DNA of 48,352 nt from Desulfovirgula sp. (GTDB lineage Bacteria > Bacillota > Desulfotomaculia > Desulfotomaculales > Desulfovirgulaceae): NCBI GenBank assembly GCA_020725525.1, contig DYEX01000164.1, positions 1 to 48,352 on the forward strand, written 5' to 3'. Below are positions 33,043-43,094 of the stretch, one piece after another. Made by a program: the position numbers and the translations under genes. The notes under the pieces were generated by a model. The model was not told the DNA's origin, did no database searches, and saw nothing but the letters and a program-made list of their open reading frames with translations. Positions within the stretch are counted from its first letter, which is position 1; each line of letters opens with the position of its first letter.

Positions 33043-33789
33043 GTGAAGTTATATAAGGTCAGGGCCGTCGTGCTGAAGTCCATGAACATCCAGGAGGCCG
33101 ACCAGTTATTAACGCTGTTCTCCCGGGAAAGGGGGAAAATCCGGGTGGTGGCTTACGGAGCCTGTAAGCCTACCAGCCGTAAGCGGGGGGCCGTACAACC
33201 CTTTGCCCATTCTGATTTCCTCCTTCGCCGGGGTAGTGGCCTGGATACGGTGAGTCAATGCGAACTGGTGGAGATGTTTCCTGAACTGCGTTATCGACTG
33301 GATAAGTTGGGCTACGCCATGTATCTGGCCGAACTGGTGGACAGTATGACTGCCGAGGAAGAGCCAAGCGGGGCTATATTTGGGCTTCTACTGGGAACGC
33401 TGCGCAACCTGGGAAATGGGGACAGCGAGCTGTTAATGCGGGCTTTTGAAATTAAGCTGCTGACCGTTCTGGGTTACCGGCCCTGCCTGGAAAAGTGTGT
33501 CCTTTGCGAAGGACCGCTTAGAGCCAGTGAGGTGATTTTCCATGCGGGGGCAGGGGGCGTGCTTTGTGGCACCTGTGCTGAAAGGTACGAGGGTGGCCTG
33601 CTCTGTCACCGGGGTACGGTGGAATTGTTGAAGCTGCTTTTACGCTGGGAGATAGGCAGGCTCGACCAGCTGCAGGTGGGAAAGGCGGCCAGGAAGGAGT
33701 TGAGAGAAGTGCTGCGCCGCCATATGGAGTACCATCTGGACCGGCGCATGAAATCTACGCGTTTTCTGGAACTGTTGGAACATGTATAA
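33043..33789 (+). CDS. recO: DNA repair protein RecO
   Basis: Binds single-stranded DNA and, with RecR, loads RecA in recombinational repair. Seen: 248 residues; N-terminal OB-fold ('YKVRAVVLKSMNIQEADQLL'), a helical domain, and a zinc site of two Cys-x2-Cys pairs ('CLEKCVLC' and 'CGTC'). I start at GTG 33043, which gives the standard Met-Lys-Leu-Tyr opening; the frame is open to 32989 but that extension is not seen in the family. In Bacillus recO follows era almost directly; here it comes 22 kb later. Confidence 0.94.
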   Translation: MKLYKVRAVVLKSMNIQEADQLLTLFSRERGKIRVVAYGACKPTSRKRGAVQPFAHSDFLLRRGSGLDTVSQCELVEMFPELRYRLDKLGYAMYLAELVDSMTAEEEPSGAIFGLLLGTLRNLGNGDSELLMRAFEIKLLTVLGYRPCLEKCVLCEGPLRASEVIFHAGAGGVLCGTCAERYEGGLLCHRGTVELLKLLLRWEIGRLDQLQVGKAARKELREVLRRHMEYHLDRRMKSTRFLELLEHV

Positions 33790-33846
33790 ACGGCCGGGCT
33801 CCCGGGTTAAATATGGTTAAAGAAATGAATCAGGGAGGATGGCCAG

Positions 33847-34269
33847 ATGAACAGCGAACTGGAAAAAATCGATCTAATCCGGTCCCGCCTGGGCGTGGGG
33901 TATAAGGAGGCCAGGGAGGCCCTGGATGCAGCCGGGGGCGATGTGGTGCAGGCTCTCATTAATCTGGAGGAGGAGAGAAAGCACTTTACGGAAAAGATCC
34001 AGGATCGGGGGCAGGAATTACTGGAGCATTTAAAGGATCTTTTTCACCGGAGCCAGGAGACTAAAATCAAGGTTAAACAGGGGGAAAGGACGGTGCTGGA
34101 ATTGCCGGCTTCCCTGGGGGCATTGGGTTTGGTGGGGACCCTGGCCAGCAGCCAGCTGGCTGTTTTGGGGGCCCTGGGTGCGGTTACGGCCATGGCCAGG
34201 AATTATACCCTGGAAATTGAACGCCCCGGTCAGGATGAGCAAAATGTAGAGCCGGCGGGCCCTACGTAA
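33847..34269 (+). CDS. DUF4342 protein with UBA-like domain
   Basis: A 140-residue protein of unknown function. Seen: an N-terminal UBA/TS-N-like helical domain (about residues 1-45, 'LIRSRLGVGYKEAREALDAAGGDVVQAL'-type sequence, resembling the N-terminus of elongation factor Ts), a charged helix with 'FTEKIQDRGQELLEHLKDLF', then a DUF4342 region with a Gly/Leu/Ala-rich hydrophobic stretch at about 85-118 that may touch the membrane. ATG at 33847 with GGGAGGATGG upstream. It lies between recO and the glyQS leader; the pairing suggests nothing specific about its job. Confidence 0.75.
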   Translation: MNSELEKIDLIRSRLGVGYKEAREALDAAGGDVVQALINLEEERKHFTEKIQDRGQELLEHLKDLFHRSQETKIKVKQGERTVLELPASLGALGLVGTLASSQLAVLGALGAVTAMARNYTLEIERPGQDEQNVEPAGPT

Positions 34270-34370
34270 GGGGAGGCACGGATAGATTCCGGCCTTCCCG
34301 GTGGAAGGGACACCGGCCGCGGTATGGGCCTTTCAGGGGCAGAATGCGGGGCCGGGAAAAGGCGTCCCCA

Positions 34371-34399
34371 TTGACTTTACCTCGCGAATTTGGTAAATT
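34371..34399 (+). promoter_or_regulatory. Promoter of the glyQS leader
   Basis: TTGACT (34371-34376), a 17-base spacer, then TAAATT (34394-34399). The start point near 34406 fits the beginning of the T-box stem I. The bases between the DUF4342 gene and this promoter (34270-34370) are GC-rich with short hairpins (CCTTCC/GGAAGG) and no gene. Confidence 0.65.
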
Positions 34400-34405
34400 A
34401 ACATT

Positions 34406-34665
34406 GTCCAACAGAATATCTGGCGATGAGGGAAAGAGTAGCCGGGGGAGTTTTCACAGAGAGCCGGGAAGAGGTGGAAGCCCGGTAAAACGAACCCGTG
34501 TGAAGGGGGTTCCCGAGCGGCAGGAGGAAAGCCGCCCTATCAGGCGGCGGTGAGTAAAGCCTGCACCAAACGAGGGGGTCGCTTTTGTGGCGGCCAAACA
34601 GGGTGGAACCGCGGGAAGTACCTCCCGTCCCTGGCATTTTGCCCGGGCGGGAGGTTTAAGTTTTT
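34406..34665 (+). ncRNA. T-box riboswitch controlling glycyl-tRNA synthetase
   Basis: Leader RNA that reads the charging of tRNA-Gly and permits transcription of glyQS when it is uncharged. Seen in order: the stem I GAUGA...AGAGTA bulge (34424-34441), the distal-loop motif GGTGGAA near 34474, a stem GCCGCC/GGCGGC (34531-34548), the conserved T-box AGGGTGGAACCGCG (34600-34613), and the terminator CCTCCCG/CGGGAGG (34621-34654) followed by TTTAAGTTTTT. The T-box sequence would pair with the terminator's 5' part to form the antiterminator. Only one stem separates stem I from the antiterminator, as in glycine T-boxes. I could not fix the specifier codon with certainty. Confidence 0.93.
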
Positions 34666-34723
34666 AAAGGTGGTCTTCTAATTTTGTTTACTTATTTTCT
34701 CTAGTTCAGGGAGGAATGTATAC

Positions 34724-35593
34724 ATGAATTTTCAAGACCTGATCCTGGCTTTAAACCGTTTCTGGGCCGATCAAAACTGTATTATCCAGCAGCCCTATGA
34801 TGTGGAAAAGGGGGCCGGTACCATGAACCCGGCTACTTTTCTCAGGGTTTTAGGGCCGGAACCCTGGCGGGTGGCCTATGTAGAGCCTTCCCGCCGGCCC
34901 ACTGACGGCCGCTACGGGGAGAATCCCAACCGGCTGCAGCATTACTACCAGTACCAGGTGATCCTGAAGCCCTCCCCCGATGATGTGGTGGAGGTATACC
35001 TGGACAGCCTGGCGGCCATAGGGATTAACCCCCGGGAGCACGATATCCGCTTTGTGGAGGACAACTGGGAATCACCCACCCTGGGTGCCTGGGGCCTGGG
35101 TTGGGAGGTATGGCTGGACGGCATGGAGATCACCCAGTTTACCTACTTCCAGCAGTGCGGGGGCCTGGACTGCCGCCCCGTTTCGGCGGAGATTACCTAC
35201 GGTTTGGAACGGCTGGCCATGTTCATCCAGGGCAAGGACAATGTTTTTGACATCGAATGGGTCAACGGCCTGACTTACGGGGACGTACACCACCGGGGCG
35301 AGGTGGAACACTCCCATTACAATTTTGAAGAGGCAGATACAGAGATGCTTTTTCAGCTATTTGATATGTACGAAAGGGAGGCCCGGCGCATAGTAGAAAA
35401 GGGCCTGGTCCTGCCGGCCTACGATTATGTGCTCAAATGCTCCCATACCTTTAACCTCCTGGATGCCCGGGGTGCCATCAGCGTTACCGAACGCACTGCC
35501 TTCATTCACCGGGTACGCAGCCTGGCCCGGGCCTGTGCCGGGGCCTATGTGGCACAGCGGGAAGAAATGGGTTACCCCCTTTTAAAGAAATAA
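34724..35593 (+). CDS. glyQ: Glycyl-tRNA synthetase alpha subunit
   Basis: Catalytic class II subunit of the bacterial-type tetrameric GlyRS, which charges tRNA-Gly. Seen: 289 residues; opening '[24 protein letters not shown]', '[12 protein letters not shown]', '[19 protein letters not shown]', and '[11 protein letters not shown]', all diagnostic. ATG at 34724 with GGGAGGAATG upstream. Under the T-box described above; glyS follows 42 bases later. Confidence 0.97.
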   Translation: MNFQDLILALNRFWADQNCIIQQPYDVEKGAGTMNPATFLRVLGPEPWRVAYVEPSRRPTDGRYGENPNRLQHYYQYQVILKPSPDDVVEVYLDSLAAIGINPREHDIRFVEDNWESPTLGAWGLGWEVWLDGMEITQFTYFQQCGGLDCRPVSAEITYGLERLAMFIQGKDNVFDIEWVNGLTYGDVHHRGEVEHSHYNFEEADTEMLFQLFDMYEREARRIVEKGLVLPAYDYVLKCSHTFNLLDARGAISVTERTAFIHRVRSLARACAGAYVAQREEMGYPLLKK

Positions 35594-35635
35594 CCGTTAA
35601 AAACACTAATAACTAATAATCGAGGGAGGACAACC

Positions 35636-37741
35636 ATGCATACCCAGGATTTCTTACTGGAAATTGGTATGGAAGAAATGCCGGCCCGCTTTTTAAACCC
35701 GGCCCTGGAACAATTGAAGGAGTTGGCCGCCAACCTGTTGCGGGAGAACCGGCTGCCCTTTGGTGAAATTAAAACTTATGGCACCCCCCGCCGTCTGGCC
35801 CTTTATGTCCGCGACCTGGCCGGTGTGCAGGAATCCCTGATCCAGGAGGTAAAAGGGCCGGCAGTTAAAGTGGCCTTCAATCCGGCTGGGGAGCCAACCC
35901 GGGCGGCCCTGGGTTTTGCGAAAAGCCAGGGGGTGGATGTTTCCCAGTTAGTGGTGAAAAATGTAGGGCCGGTGGAATATGTCTTTGCAGTGAAGCGTCA
36001 GGAGGGCCGGCCTGCAGCGGAAGTACTGGCTGAGCTCTGCCCTTCTTTAATTGCCGGTTTGCATTTCCCCAAACCCATGCGCTGGGGAGATCAGGAGGTG
36101 CGTTTTGCCCGTCCCATTCGCTGGCTGGTGGCCCTCTACGGCGATCAGGTGATTGATTTTTCCTTTGCCGGTCTCAAGTCCGGACGGGTTACCTGCGGAC
36201 ATCGTTTTTTAAGCCAGGGCCCCCTGGAAATTCCCCATGCCGGTAAATATTTCGAGGTCATGGAGCGGGGTCGGGTAGTGGTGGATACCGACCGGCGCCG
36301 GCAAATGATCTGGAACCAGGTGCAGGAGCTGGCGGGCCGGGTCGGAGGACAGGTGGAGCCCGATGAAGAACTGCTGACGGAAGTAACCAATCTGGTGGAA
36401 TATCCGGTGGCCCTTTGCGGCAGTTTTGACGAAAGCTTTTTACAACTGCCCGTTGAGGTGCTGGTTACGCCCATGCGGGAGCACCAGCGCTATTTTCCCG
36501 TCCGGGATGCCGAAGGCAAACTGCTGCCCCGTTTTATTGCCATCAGCAACGGCAATGAGGAGCACCTGGATACCGTCCGGGCCGGGAATGAAAAGGTACT
36601 GCGGGCCCGTCTGGCTGATGCTGCTTTCTTCTGGAAGGAAGATCTGGCCACCCCCCTGGCTGACCGGGTCGAGGCCTTAAAAAAGGTCGTCTGGCAGGAG
36701 AGTTTGGGTACGGTATACGACAAAGTGGAGCGCCTCATTGGCCTGTCCCGGTATCTGGCCCGTGTCCTGACGGCCGACGAAGTGGAAACAGCGCAGGTGC
36801 TGCGGGCGGCCTACCTGGCCAAGGCCGACCTGGTGACAAACATGGTTTACGAATTTCCCGAATTGCAGGGTGTTATGGGCCGGGAATACGCCCTGGCTTC
36901 CGGAGAGGACCCGGCAGTGGCCCGGGCCATTTACGAGCATTACCTGCCCCGTTTCTCCGGCGATGAACTGCCGGTTAGTACCCCGGGACGGATATTGAGT
37001 CTGGCCGATAAGATGGACACCCTGGTGGGTTGTTTTGCCATTGGCATCGAGCCTACCGGTTCCCAGGATCCCTACGGCTTACGCCGGCAGGCGTTGGGTA
37101 TTTGTCATATTTGCCTGGAGGGTCAACTGGTAGTTTCCTTACGGGGGGTGATTGAGCAGGCTTACGAGCAGTACCGGGGGCGGGTGGAACTGAAGCTTAG
37201 AAAAGAACAGGTTTTATCACATCTGATGGACTTCTTTGCCCAGCGCTTGAGAGGGATTTTTGCCGACCGGGGATTGTCCTACGACACGGTGGATGCGGTA
37301 CTGGCGGCTGGTTTTGATGATCTCACCGGTGCCTGGCAGCGTGTCCGGGCCGTGGAGGCCTTCCGGGACGAACCCCATTTTGAAGCTGTACTGACGGCAT
37401 TTACCCGGGCACATAATTTATCCAGAAAGCACGGTTCAACCACGGTGGATCCGGCTGCTCTCGTTCATCCGGCAGAAATGGCTTTATACCAGCAGTTAAA
37501 AGAAGTGCAGGAAGAGGTTCAAAAAAGTCTGGTCACCCGGGATTACCGGGGAGCCCTGGCGGCCATGGCTTCTTTACGGCCCGGGGTAGATCAATTTTTT
37601 GATGCCGTGATGGTTATGGTGGATGATGAAAGAATACGGAACAATCGTCTCAGCCTGTTAAAAGGGGTAGCTACCCTGGCCCTGGGTGTGGCCGATCTGA
37701 GCAAACTGGTTGCCGCACCGGGGAACAAATTGTATACATGA
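35636..37741 (+). CDS. glyS: Glycyl-tRNA synthetase beta subunit
   Basis: Second subunit of the tetrameric enzyme, carrying tRNA recognition. Seen: 701 residues; the opening 'DFLLEIGMEEMPARFL', 'YGTPRRLALYV', 'RPIRWLVALYG', an HD-like middle region ('LSLADKMDTLVGCFAIG'), and a C-terminal DALR-like anticodon-binding domain ending 'LLKGVATLALGVADLSKL'. ATG at 35636 with GGGAGGACAACC upstream. No terminator is visible between it and ccpN; the gap 37742-37847 is AT-rich with TATAAT at 37781 and 37790 but no good -35. Confidence 0.97.
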   Translation: MHTQDFLLEIGMEEMPARFLNPALEQLKELAANLLRENRLPFGEIKTYGTPRRLALYVRDLAGVQESLIQEVKGPAVKVAFNPAGEPTRAALGFAKSQGVDVSQLVVKNVGPVEYVFAVKRQEGRPAAEVLAELCPSLIAGLHFPKPMRWGDQEVRFARPIRWLVALYGDQVIDFSFAGLKSGRVTCGHRFLSQGPLEIPHAGKYFEVMERGRVVVDTDRRRQMIWNQVQELAGRVGGQVEPDEELLTEVTNLVEYPVALCGSFDESFLQLPVEVLVTPMREHQRYFPVRDAEGKLLPRFIAISNGNEEHLDTVRAGNEKVLRARLADAAFFWKEDLATPLADRVEALKKVVWQESLGTVYDKVERLIGLSRYLARVLTADEVETAQVLRAAYLAKADLVTNMVYEFPELQGVMGREYALASGEDPAVARAIYEHYLPRFSGDELPVSTPGRILSLADKMDTLVGCFAIGIEPTGSQDPYGLRRQALGICHICLEGQLVVSLRGVIEQAYEQYRGRVELKLRKEQVLSHLMDFFAQRLRGIFADRGLSYDTVDAVLAAGFDDLTGAWQRVRAVEAFRDEPHFEAVLTAFTRAHNLSRKHGSTTVDPAALVHPAEMALYQQLKEVQEEVQKSLVTRDYRGALAAMASLRPGVDQFFDAVMVMVDDERIRNNRLSLLKGVATLALGVADLSKLVAAPGNKLYT

Positions 37742-37847
37742 ATTTTTGATTTCCGTGTAGAAGGGAATGTAAAACGAATATATAATATATATAATATCGC
37801 TACAGGAAGGTTAATTAGTATAACATAATTGCTCTTTTTAAGGGGCG

Positions 37848-38492
37848 ATGAAATTGGAACTTTCCAAACGACAGGAAGCCATTCTGGAGATTGTCAAAAA
37901 GGAAGGTCCCATTACCGGTGAGCAGATTGCCGAGCGCCTCTCCCTCACCCGGGCCACTCTGCGTCCCGATATGGCTATTTTAACCATGGCTGGACTTTTA
38001 GAGGCCCGGCCACGCGTAGGCTATTATTACAGCGGTAAGACTCCCGGCAAGGTAATTGCCGAAAAGCTCCACCGCATCAAGGTTGGAGAAGTAAAATCGG
38101 TACCCGTGGTGGTTTCGGAGCATTGTTCCGTCTACGATGCGGTGGTCACCATGTTCATTGAGGATGTGGGGACACTGATTGTGGTCCGGGAGGGAGGGAT
38201 TCTGGAAGGGGTTATCTCGCGCAAGGATCTGCTGAAAACCACCCTGGGGGGACAGGATATCCATAAATTACCCGTGGGTGTGGTCATGACCCGCATGCCC
38301 AACGTCATTACCGTGGGCCCTGATGATTCGGTGTGGGTGGCGGCCAAGAAATTAATTACCCACGAGGTGGATGCCCTGCCCGTGGTGCGCCCGGTTGAGG
38401 AAGGCGACAAAAACAAGGATCTGGAAGTGATCGGTCGCCTGAGCAAGACCAATATTACTCGCCTCTTTGTTGAGCTGGGAGAAGGAAACTAA
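37848..38492 (+). CDS. ccpN: CcpN-type transcriptional repressor (HTH plus two CBS domains)
   Basis: Repressor of gluconeogenic genes in Bacillus (CcpN, formerly YqzB). Seen: 214 residues; N-terminal winged helix-turn-helix ('[41 protein letters not shown]', cited by its two ends) followed by a CBS pair ('[19 protein letters not shown]' and '[19 protein letters not shown]') that probably senses adenine nucleotides. ATG at 37848 with AAGGGGCG upstream. Its two downstream neighbours regulate and encode pyruvate phosphate dikinase, so the three form a carbon-switch unit: the gene for a gluconeogenesis repressor next to ppsR and ppdK. Confidence 0.93.
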   Translation: MKLELSKRQEAILEIVKKEGPITGEQIAERLSLTRATLRPDMAILTMAGLLEARPRVGYYYSGKTPGKVIAEKLHRIKVGEVKSVPVVVSEHCSVYDAVVTMFIEDVGTLIVVREGGILEGVISRKDLLKTTLGGQDIHKLPVGVVMTRMPNVITVGPDDSVWVAAKKLITHEVDALPVVRPVEEGDKNKDLEVIGRLSKTNITRLFVELGEGN

Positions 38493-38505
38493 GGGGGAGT
38501 TAGCC

Positions 38506-39339
38506 ATTACCACGACCAGTAATACAAACCCGGTGATTTATATTATCTCCGATTCCATTGGAGAAACGGCGGAACTGGTGGCCCGGGCGGCGGCCAGCCA
38601 GTTCAACTCCGGTGTAGGAGATATCCACCGGGTGCCCTTTGTTCATGATGTGGAGGAGATTATAGAGATTGTGCAGGAAGCCAGAACTGGCCCCTGTGTC
38701 ATTGCCTACACCCTGGTCGTCCCGGAGTTACGGGAGGCTTTGGAAAGGGAAGCGCGCAAATACAATATTCCTACCGTGGACATACTGACTCCCATGCTGG
38801 ATGCCCTGACCCGGGTGGGGGGCAAAAGGCCCAAACTGGAGCCCGGTCTGGTGCGCCGCATCGATGAGGATTATTTCCGCAAGGTGGAAGCAGTGGAGTT
38901 TGCCGTGAAATACGATGACGGCAAGGATCCCCGGGGCATTTTGCGGGCCGACGTGGTGGTGATTGGTGTCAGCCGCACTTCCAAAACGCCCCTGTGCATG
39001 TACCTGGCCCACAAGGCCATCAAGGCTGCTAACGTTCCCCTGGTGCCGGAGGTGGCGCCACCCGAAGAAATTTTTAAACTACCGCCCCACCGGGTGGTTG
39101 GCTTGACCATTCAGCCCCAGCAGCTGAATCAAATCCGGCGGGAACGCTTGAAGGCCCTGGGGTTGACCTCAAAGGCCAATTACGCCAGCATGGAACGCAT
39201 TCTCCAGGAACTGGAGTATGCGGAACAAATTATGCGTGAGGTCAAATGTCCTGTCATTGACGTCACCAACAAGGCTGTAGAGGAAACGGCCAGCCGCGTG
39301 CTGGAAATCTATTACAGGGGGGAAAGGCATGTCAAGTAA
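38506..39339 (+). CDS. ppsR: Pyruvate phosphate dikinase regulatory protein (ADP-dependent kinase/phosphorylase)
   Basis: Bifunctional DUF299 enzyme that inactivates PPDK by ADP-dependent phosphorylation of an active-site threonine and reverses it with phosphate. Seen: 277 residues; '[18 protein letters not shown]', the P-loop-like '[18 protein letters not shown]', and '[14 protein letters not shown]'. The start is unusual. GGGGGAG (38493-38499) precedes an ATT at 38506 by six bases, and the family normally begins close to this point. The only conventional starts in frame are TTG 38467 and 38470, which lie inside ccpN without a ribosome-binding site. ppdK begins within its last 11 bases, so regulator and target are coupled. 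Confidence 0.93.
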   Translation: MTTTSNTNPVIYIISDSIGETAELVARAAASQFNSGVGDIHRVPFVHDVEEIIEIVQEARTGPCVIAYTLVVPELREALEREARKYNIPTVDILTPMLDALTRVGGKRPKLEPGLVRRIDEDYFRKVEAVEFAVKYDDGKDPRGILRADVVVIGVSRTSKTPLCMYLAHKAIKAANVPLVPEVAPPEEIFKLPPHRVVGLTIQPQQLNQIRRERLKALGLTSKANYASMERILQELEYAEQIMREVKCPVIDVTNKAVEETASRVLEIYYRGERHVK

Positions 39340-41971
39340 AAAGTATGTCTACTTGTTTGAAGAGGGCCGGGCAGACATGAAGAGTCTTCTCGGCGGTAAA
39401 GGGGCAAATTTGGCGGAGATGACCAACATCGGCCTGCCTGTCCCGCCCGGTATAATTATTACCACTGAGGCCTGCAAGGAGTTTTACGTTAATGACCGGC
39501 GGTTCCCTCCCGGCATGGAGGAACAGGTGCGGGAAAAGATGCGTGTCCTGGAGGAAAAAACGGGCAAGCGGTTTGGCGATCCCGCCAATCCCTTGCTGGT
39601 CAGTGTGCGGTCCGGTGCACCTGTTTCCATGCCCGGAATGATGGATACGGTGCTCAACCTGGGGTTAAACGATCAAACAGTGGAAGGTCTGGCGCGGGCT
39701 GCCGGCCGTCGTTTTGCCTTCGACTGCTACCGCCGTTTCCTGAATATGTTTGGTGATGTGGTGCTGGGCATTGAACACGCCAAATTCGAACGGATTCTGG
39801 AAAAGTATAAGGAGCGGCGGGGAGTAACCATCGACCAGGAATTGCCGGCCGATGACCTGGAACAGGTTGCCATGGAGTACAAGGCCTTAATCGAGCGGGA
39901 AACCGGCCGACTTTTCCCTCAGAATCCCATGGAGCAGCTTTTCATGGCCATCCATGCCGTATTTAACTCCTGGAATAACGACCGGGCCATTGTTTACCGT
40001 AAAATTAATAAAATTCCCGATGATCTTGGTACCGCCGTTAATGTGCAGGTAATGGTCTTTGGCAACCTGGGGAATGATTGCGGTACCGGAGTGGCCTTCA
40101 CCCGGGATCCGGCCACCGGAGCCCGGGAGCTCTACGGGGAATATTTGATCAATGCCCAGGGCGAAGACGTGGTGGCGGGCATCCGGACACCGCGGCCAAT
40201 TTCCGACTTAAAAGAAGAAATGCCGGATGTGTACGCCCAGTTTGCTTCCATTTGTGAACGCCTGGAGAAACATTACCGGAACATGCAGGATATTGAGTTT
40301 ACCATTGAACGGGATAAACTGTACATTTTGCAGACTCGCACCGGTAAGCGCACCGCCCAGGCGGCGGTAAAAATTGCCGTGGATATGGTCCATGAGGGGT
40401 TGATCAGCAAGGAAGAAGCCATCCTGCGGGTGGAACCCGCCCAGCTGGATCAACTGTTACACCGGCGTATTGATCCCCGGGCCAGCATCAAAGTTATTGC
40501 TAAGGGTCTGCCTGCCTCACCCGGTGCGGCCAGCGGTAAAGTTGTTTTTGATGCCGATGAGGCCGAAATGCTGGGTAATCAGGGTGAAAGAATCATTCTG
40601 GTGCGTACGGAAACCACTCCCGATGACATTCACGGTATCGTTGCCGCCCAGGGGGTGCTCACTTCCCGGGGAGGGATGACCAGCCATGCGGCCGTAGTGG
40701 CCCGCGGGATGGGCAAGCCCTGTGTTTGCGGCTGTGAGGTTATCCGCATTGATTACGAGGCCGGTGAGTTTCGCGTTCAGGACATGGTGATCAGAAAGGG
40801 AGATGTCATTTCCATTGATGGATCCACCGGTCAGGTCATTCTCGGGGAGGTACCGCTGATCGATCCTGAACTTTCCCCGGAGTTTCTTGAGTTACTAAAA
40901 TGGGCCGATGAGATCCGCACTCTGGGCGTACGGGCCAATGCCGATACTCCGGAGGATGCGGCTAAAGCCCGGGCCTTTGGTGCCGAAGGTATCGGCCTGA
41001 CCCGTACGGAGCACATGTTTATGGCCCCGGATCGGCTGCCCATAGTGCAGGAGATGATCCTGGCCACCTCCCCCCAGGAACGCCAGGCCGCCCTGGATAA
41101 GCTTTTGCCCATGCAGCAGGGGGACTTCTACGGCATTTTAAAGGCCATGGAGGGTTTGCCGGTCACCATCCGCCTGCTGGATCCTCCTTTACATGAATTT
41201 TTGCCCAACGCGGAAGAACTGGCTGTGGAGATTGCCCGCCTGCGCCTCACCGGTGGCGATGAAGAAGAACTGCGGAAGAAAGAGGAGCTGCTGAAAAAGG
41301 TAAGGGTGCTGGCGGAATTCAACCCCATGCTCGGTCACCGGGGTTGCCGTCTGGGCATAACCTTCCCGGAAGTTTATGCCATGCAGGCCCGGGCCATCTT
41401 TCAAGCTACGGCCCAACTGGTGCAGGAAGGGAGACGGGTGTTCCCGGAAGTGGAAATTCCCCTCGTGGGTGAAGTCAGGGAATTGGCCTTCCTTCGCCAG
41501 CTGGTTGACGAAGTAGCTGAGCAGGTAATGCAGGAAACTGGTGTAAAATTTGAGTATAGTGTGGGTACGATGATTGAGATACCCCGGGCCGCCCTTTTAG
41601 CCGATGAAATTGCCCGGGAAGCCGATTTCTTCTCCTTTGGGACCAATGACCTGACCCAGACAACCTTTGGTTTTTCCCGGGATGATGCCGAGGGCAAGTT
41701 CCTGCACGAGTATGTGGAGAAGAAGATCCTGCCGGAAAACCCCTTCATCGTTCTGGACCAGGCCGGCGTGGGCAAATTGATGAAAATGTGCGTGGAGTTG
41801 GGCCGCCAGACCAAACCCGATCTGGTCATCGGTATTTGCGGCGAGCACGGCGGCGAGCCCAGTTCCATTGAGTTTTGCCACCGCATCGGGTTGAACTATG
41901 TCAGCTGTTCCCCCTTCCGGGTCCCCATTGCCCGCCTGGCCGCTGCCCAGGCCAGGGTAAAAAATGGTTAA
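39329..41971 (+). CDS. ppdK: Pyruvate, phosphate dikinase
   Basis: Interconverts pyruvate + ATP + Pi with PEP + AMP + PPi, linking glycolysis and gluconeogenesis in anaerobes. Seen: 880 residues; N-terminal ATP-grasp domain ('[22 protein letters not shown]', shown in two ends), the swivelling phosphohistidine domain with the catalytic '[18 protein letters not shown]' (the Thr before Ser-His is the PpsR target), and the PEP/pyruvate barrel with '[16 protein letters not shown]' and '[13 protein letters not shown]' including the catalytic Cys. ATG at 39329 with GGGGGGAAAGGC upstream, inside the end of ppsR. A strong terminator follows. Confidence 0.97.
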   Translation: MSSKKYVYLFEEGRADMKSLLGGKGANLAEMTNIGLPVPPGIIITTEACKEFYVNDRRFPPGMEEQVREKMRVLEEKTGKRFGDPANPLLVSVRSGAPVSMPGMMDTVLNLGLNDQTVEGLARAAGRRFAFDCYRRFLNMFGDVVLGIEHAKFERILEKYKERRGVTIDQELPADDLEQVAMEYKALIERETGRLFPQNPMEQLFMAIHAVFNSWNNDRAIVYRKINKIPDDLGTAVNVQVMVFGNLGNDCGTGVAFTRDPATGARELYGEYLINAQGEDVVAGIRTPRPISDLKEEMPDVYAQFASICERLEKHYRNMQDIEFTIERDKLYILQTRTGKRTAQAAVKIAVDMVHEGLISKEEAILRVEPAQLDQLLHRRIDPRASIKVIAKGLPASPGAASGKVVFDADEAEMLGNQGERIILVRTETTPDDIHGIVAAQGVLTSRGGMTSHAAVVARGMGKPCVCGCEVIRIDYEAGEFRVQDMVIRKGDVISIDGSTGQVILGEVPLIDPELSPEFLELLKWADEIRTLGVRANADTPEDAAKARAFGAEGIGLTRTEHMFMAPDRLPIVQEMILATSPQERQAALDKLLPMQQGDFYGILKAMEGLPVTIRLLDPPLHEFLPNAEELAVEIARLRLTGGDEEELRKKEELLKKVRVLAEFNPMLGHRGCRLGITFPEVYAMQARAIFQATAQLVQEGRRVFPEVEIPLVGEVRELAFLRQLVDEVAEQVMQETGVKFEYSVGTMIEIPRAALLADEIAREADFFSFGTNDLTQTTFGFSRDDAEGKFLHEYVEKKILPENPFIVLDQAGVGKLMKMCVELGRQTKPDLVIGICGEHGGEPSSIEFCHRIGLNYVSCSPFRVPIARLAAAQARVKNG

Positions 41972-41980
41972 AAGGATAAG

Positions 41981-42014
41981 GCCCTCCCCACGCACGGGGA
42001 GGGCTTATAATTTT
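41981..42014 (+). terminator. Intrinsic terminator of the ccpN-ppsR-ppdK unit
   Basis: GCCCTCCCC (41981-41989) pairs perfectly with GGGGAGGGC (41996-42004), loop ACGCAC, followed by TTATAATTTT. Confidence 0.92.
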
Positions 42015-42091
42015 AAGACTTGTTTACAGGAAAAAGCCGACAAAAAGAGAATGATTATAACGGTTATCGTTCAAGGGAAAGGGGACCTGAT

Positions 42092-43081
42092 ATGGATGGT
42101 GAAACCGCATCGCTAGACCAGCTGATTTTGAAAGCTTTGCCCTGTCCGGTGCTGGTTGTTGATACCGGGGGAATCCTGATTTATCTCAACAGCGCTTCCG
42201 AAAGGGAACTGGGGGTTAAAAAAGAAGAGGTTATTTCCCGCCCCTTGACTGAAAGCCTTTACCAGGGGAAAAAATTTGACCACAGGGGCAGATATTCCAG
42301 CGCTTTAATTGAAACGCTGGAAACAGGCCGCGAGTTTTCTTTGCGTCTGGAAGAAATAAAAACCGCGTTATATATTGTGCCGAAAGTTTTTCTGGTTGAT
42401 ACTTCTATCCTGCGGAACCAGGATGGAGGGGTGCTGGGGGCCTGTGCCATCTATCACAACTTCCTCCGGGATCGGCGGTTGTTAAAAGAAACGGTAATGA
42501 ATCGACTGACCACTGTCTCCGAACAGTTCGAAACCATCTACGCCTTTGCCGAAGCCATTGGTGCCCGGGATCAATACACCATGGGGCACAGTGAAAAGGT
42601 GGCCGAATACGCCCGCCTGATTGCGGAAGCCCTGGGCCTGAGTGAAAAGGATGTGGATCTGGCATACATTTGTGGCATAGTGCATGATGTGGGCAAAATC
42701 GGCGTGCCGGAAAATATTCTCAACAAGCCGGGGGCCCTCACGGCGCAGGAATTCAAACAAATTACTTCTCACCCGGAAAAGGGGGCGGCTATTTTATCCC
42801 ATATCAGCTGGCTGGAACATGTGGTTCCGGTAGTGCTGGCCCACCATGAACGTTATGATGGCCGGGGTTACCCGCAGGGGTTGCGGGGTGAAGAAATTCC
42901 CCTGCTCAGCCGCATTCTGGCCGTGGCCGATGCCTTTGATGCCATGACCTCGGATCGCAGCTATCGCAAGGCATTGCCGGTGCCGGTGGCCATCGATGAA
43001 TTGAAACGACATGCCGGGGGCCAGTTTGATCCCCGGGTTGTCGAAGCCTTTATGCGTATTCTCGGTGAGTATAAAGAGTAA
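42092..43081 (+). CDS. PAS and HD-GYP domain protein, probable cyclic-di-GMP phosphodiesterase
   Basis: Probable cytoplasmic second-messenger hydrolase. Seen: 329 residues; an N-terminal PAS domain (about 10-120, 'LPCPVLVVDTGGILIYLNSAS'-type opening), then an HD-GYP domain with 'GHSEKVAEYA', the catalytic 'HDVGKIGVPE', 'HPEKGA', and 'HHERYDGRGYP' (the GYP motif). HD-GYP enzymes break down cyclic di-GMP; some accept cGAMP. No receiver domain is present, so input comes through PAS. I start at ATG 42092 (AAAGGGGACC upstream) rather than the TTG at 42020, which lacks a site and sits in the ppdK terminator zone. Confidence 0.88.
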   Translation: MDGETASLDQLILKALPCPVLVVDTGGILIYLNSASERELGVKKEEVISRPLTESLYQGKKFDHRGRYSSALIETLETGREFSLRLEEIKTALYIVPKVFLVDTSILRNQDGGVLGACAIYHNFLRDRRLLKETVMNRLTTVSEQFETIYAFAEAIGARDQYTMGHSEKVAEYARLIAEALGLSEKDVDLAYICGIVHDVGKIGVPENILNKPGALTAQEFKQITSHPEKGAAILSHISWLEHVVPVVLAHHERYDGRGYPQGLRGEEIPLLSRILAVADAFDAMTSDRSYRKALPVPVAIDELKRHAGGQFDPRVVEAFMRILGEYKE

Positions 43082-43094
43082 AAGGGGTGGAGGA

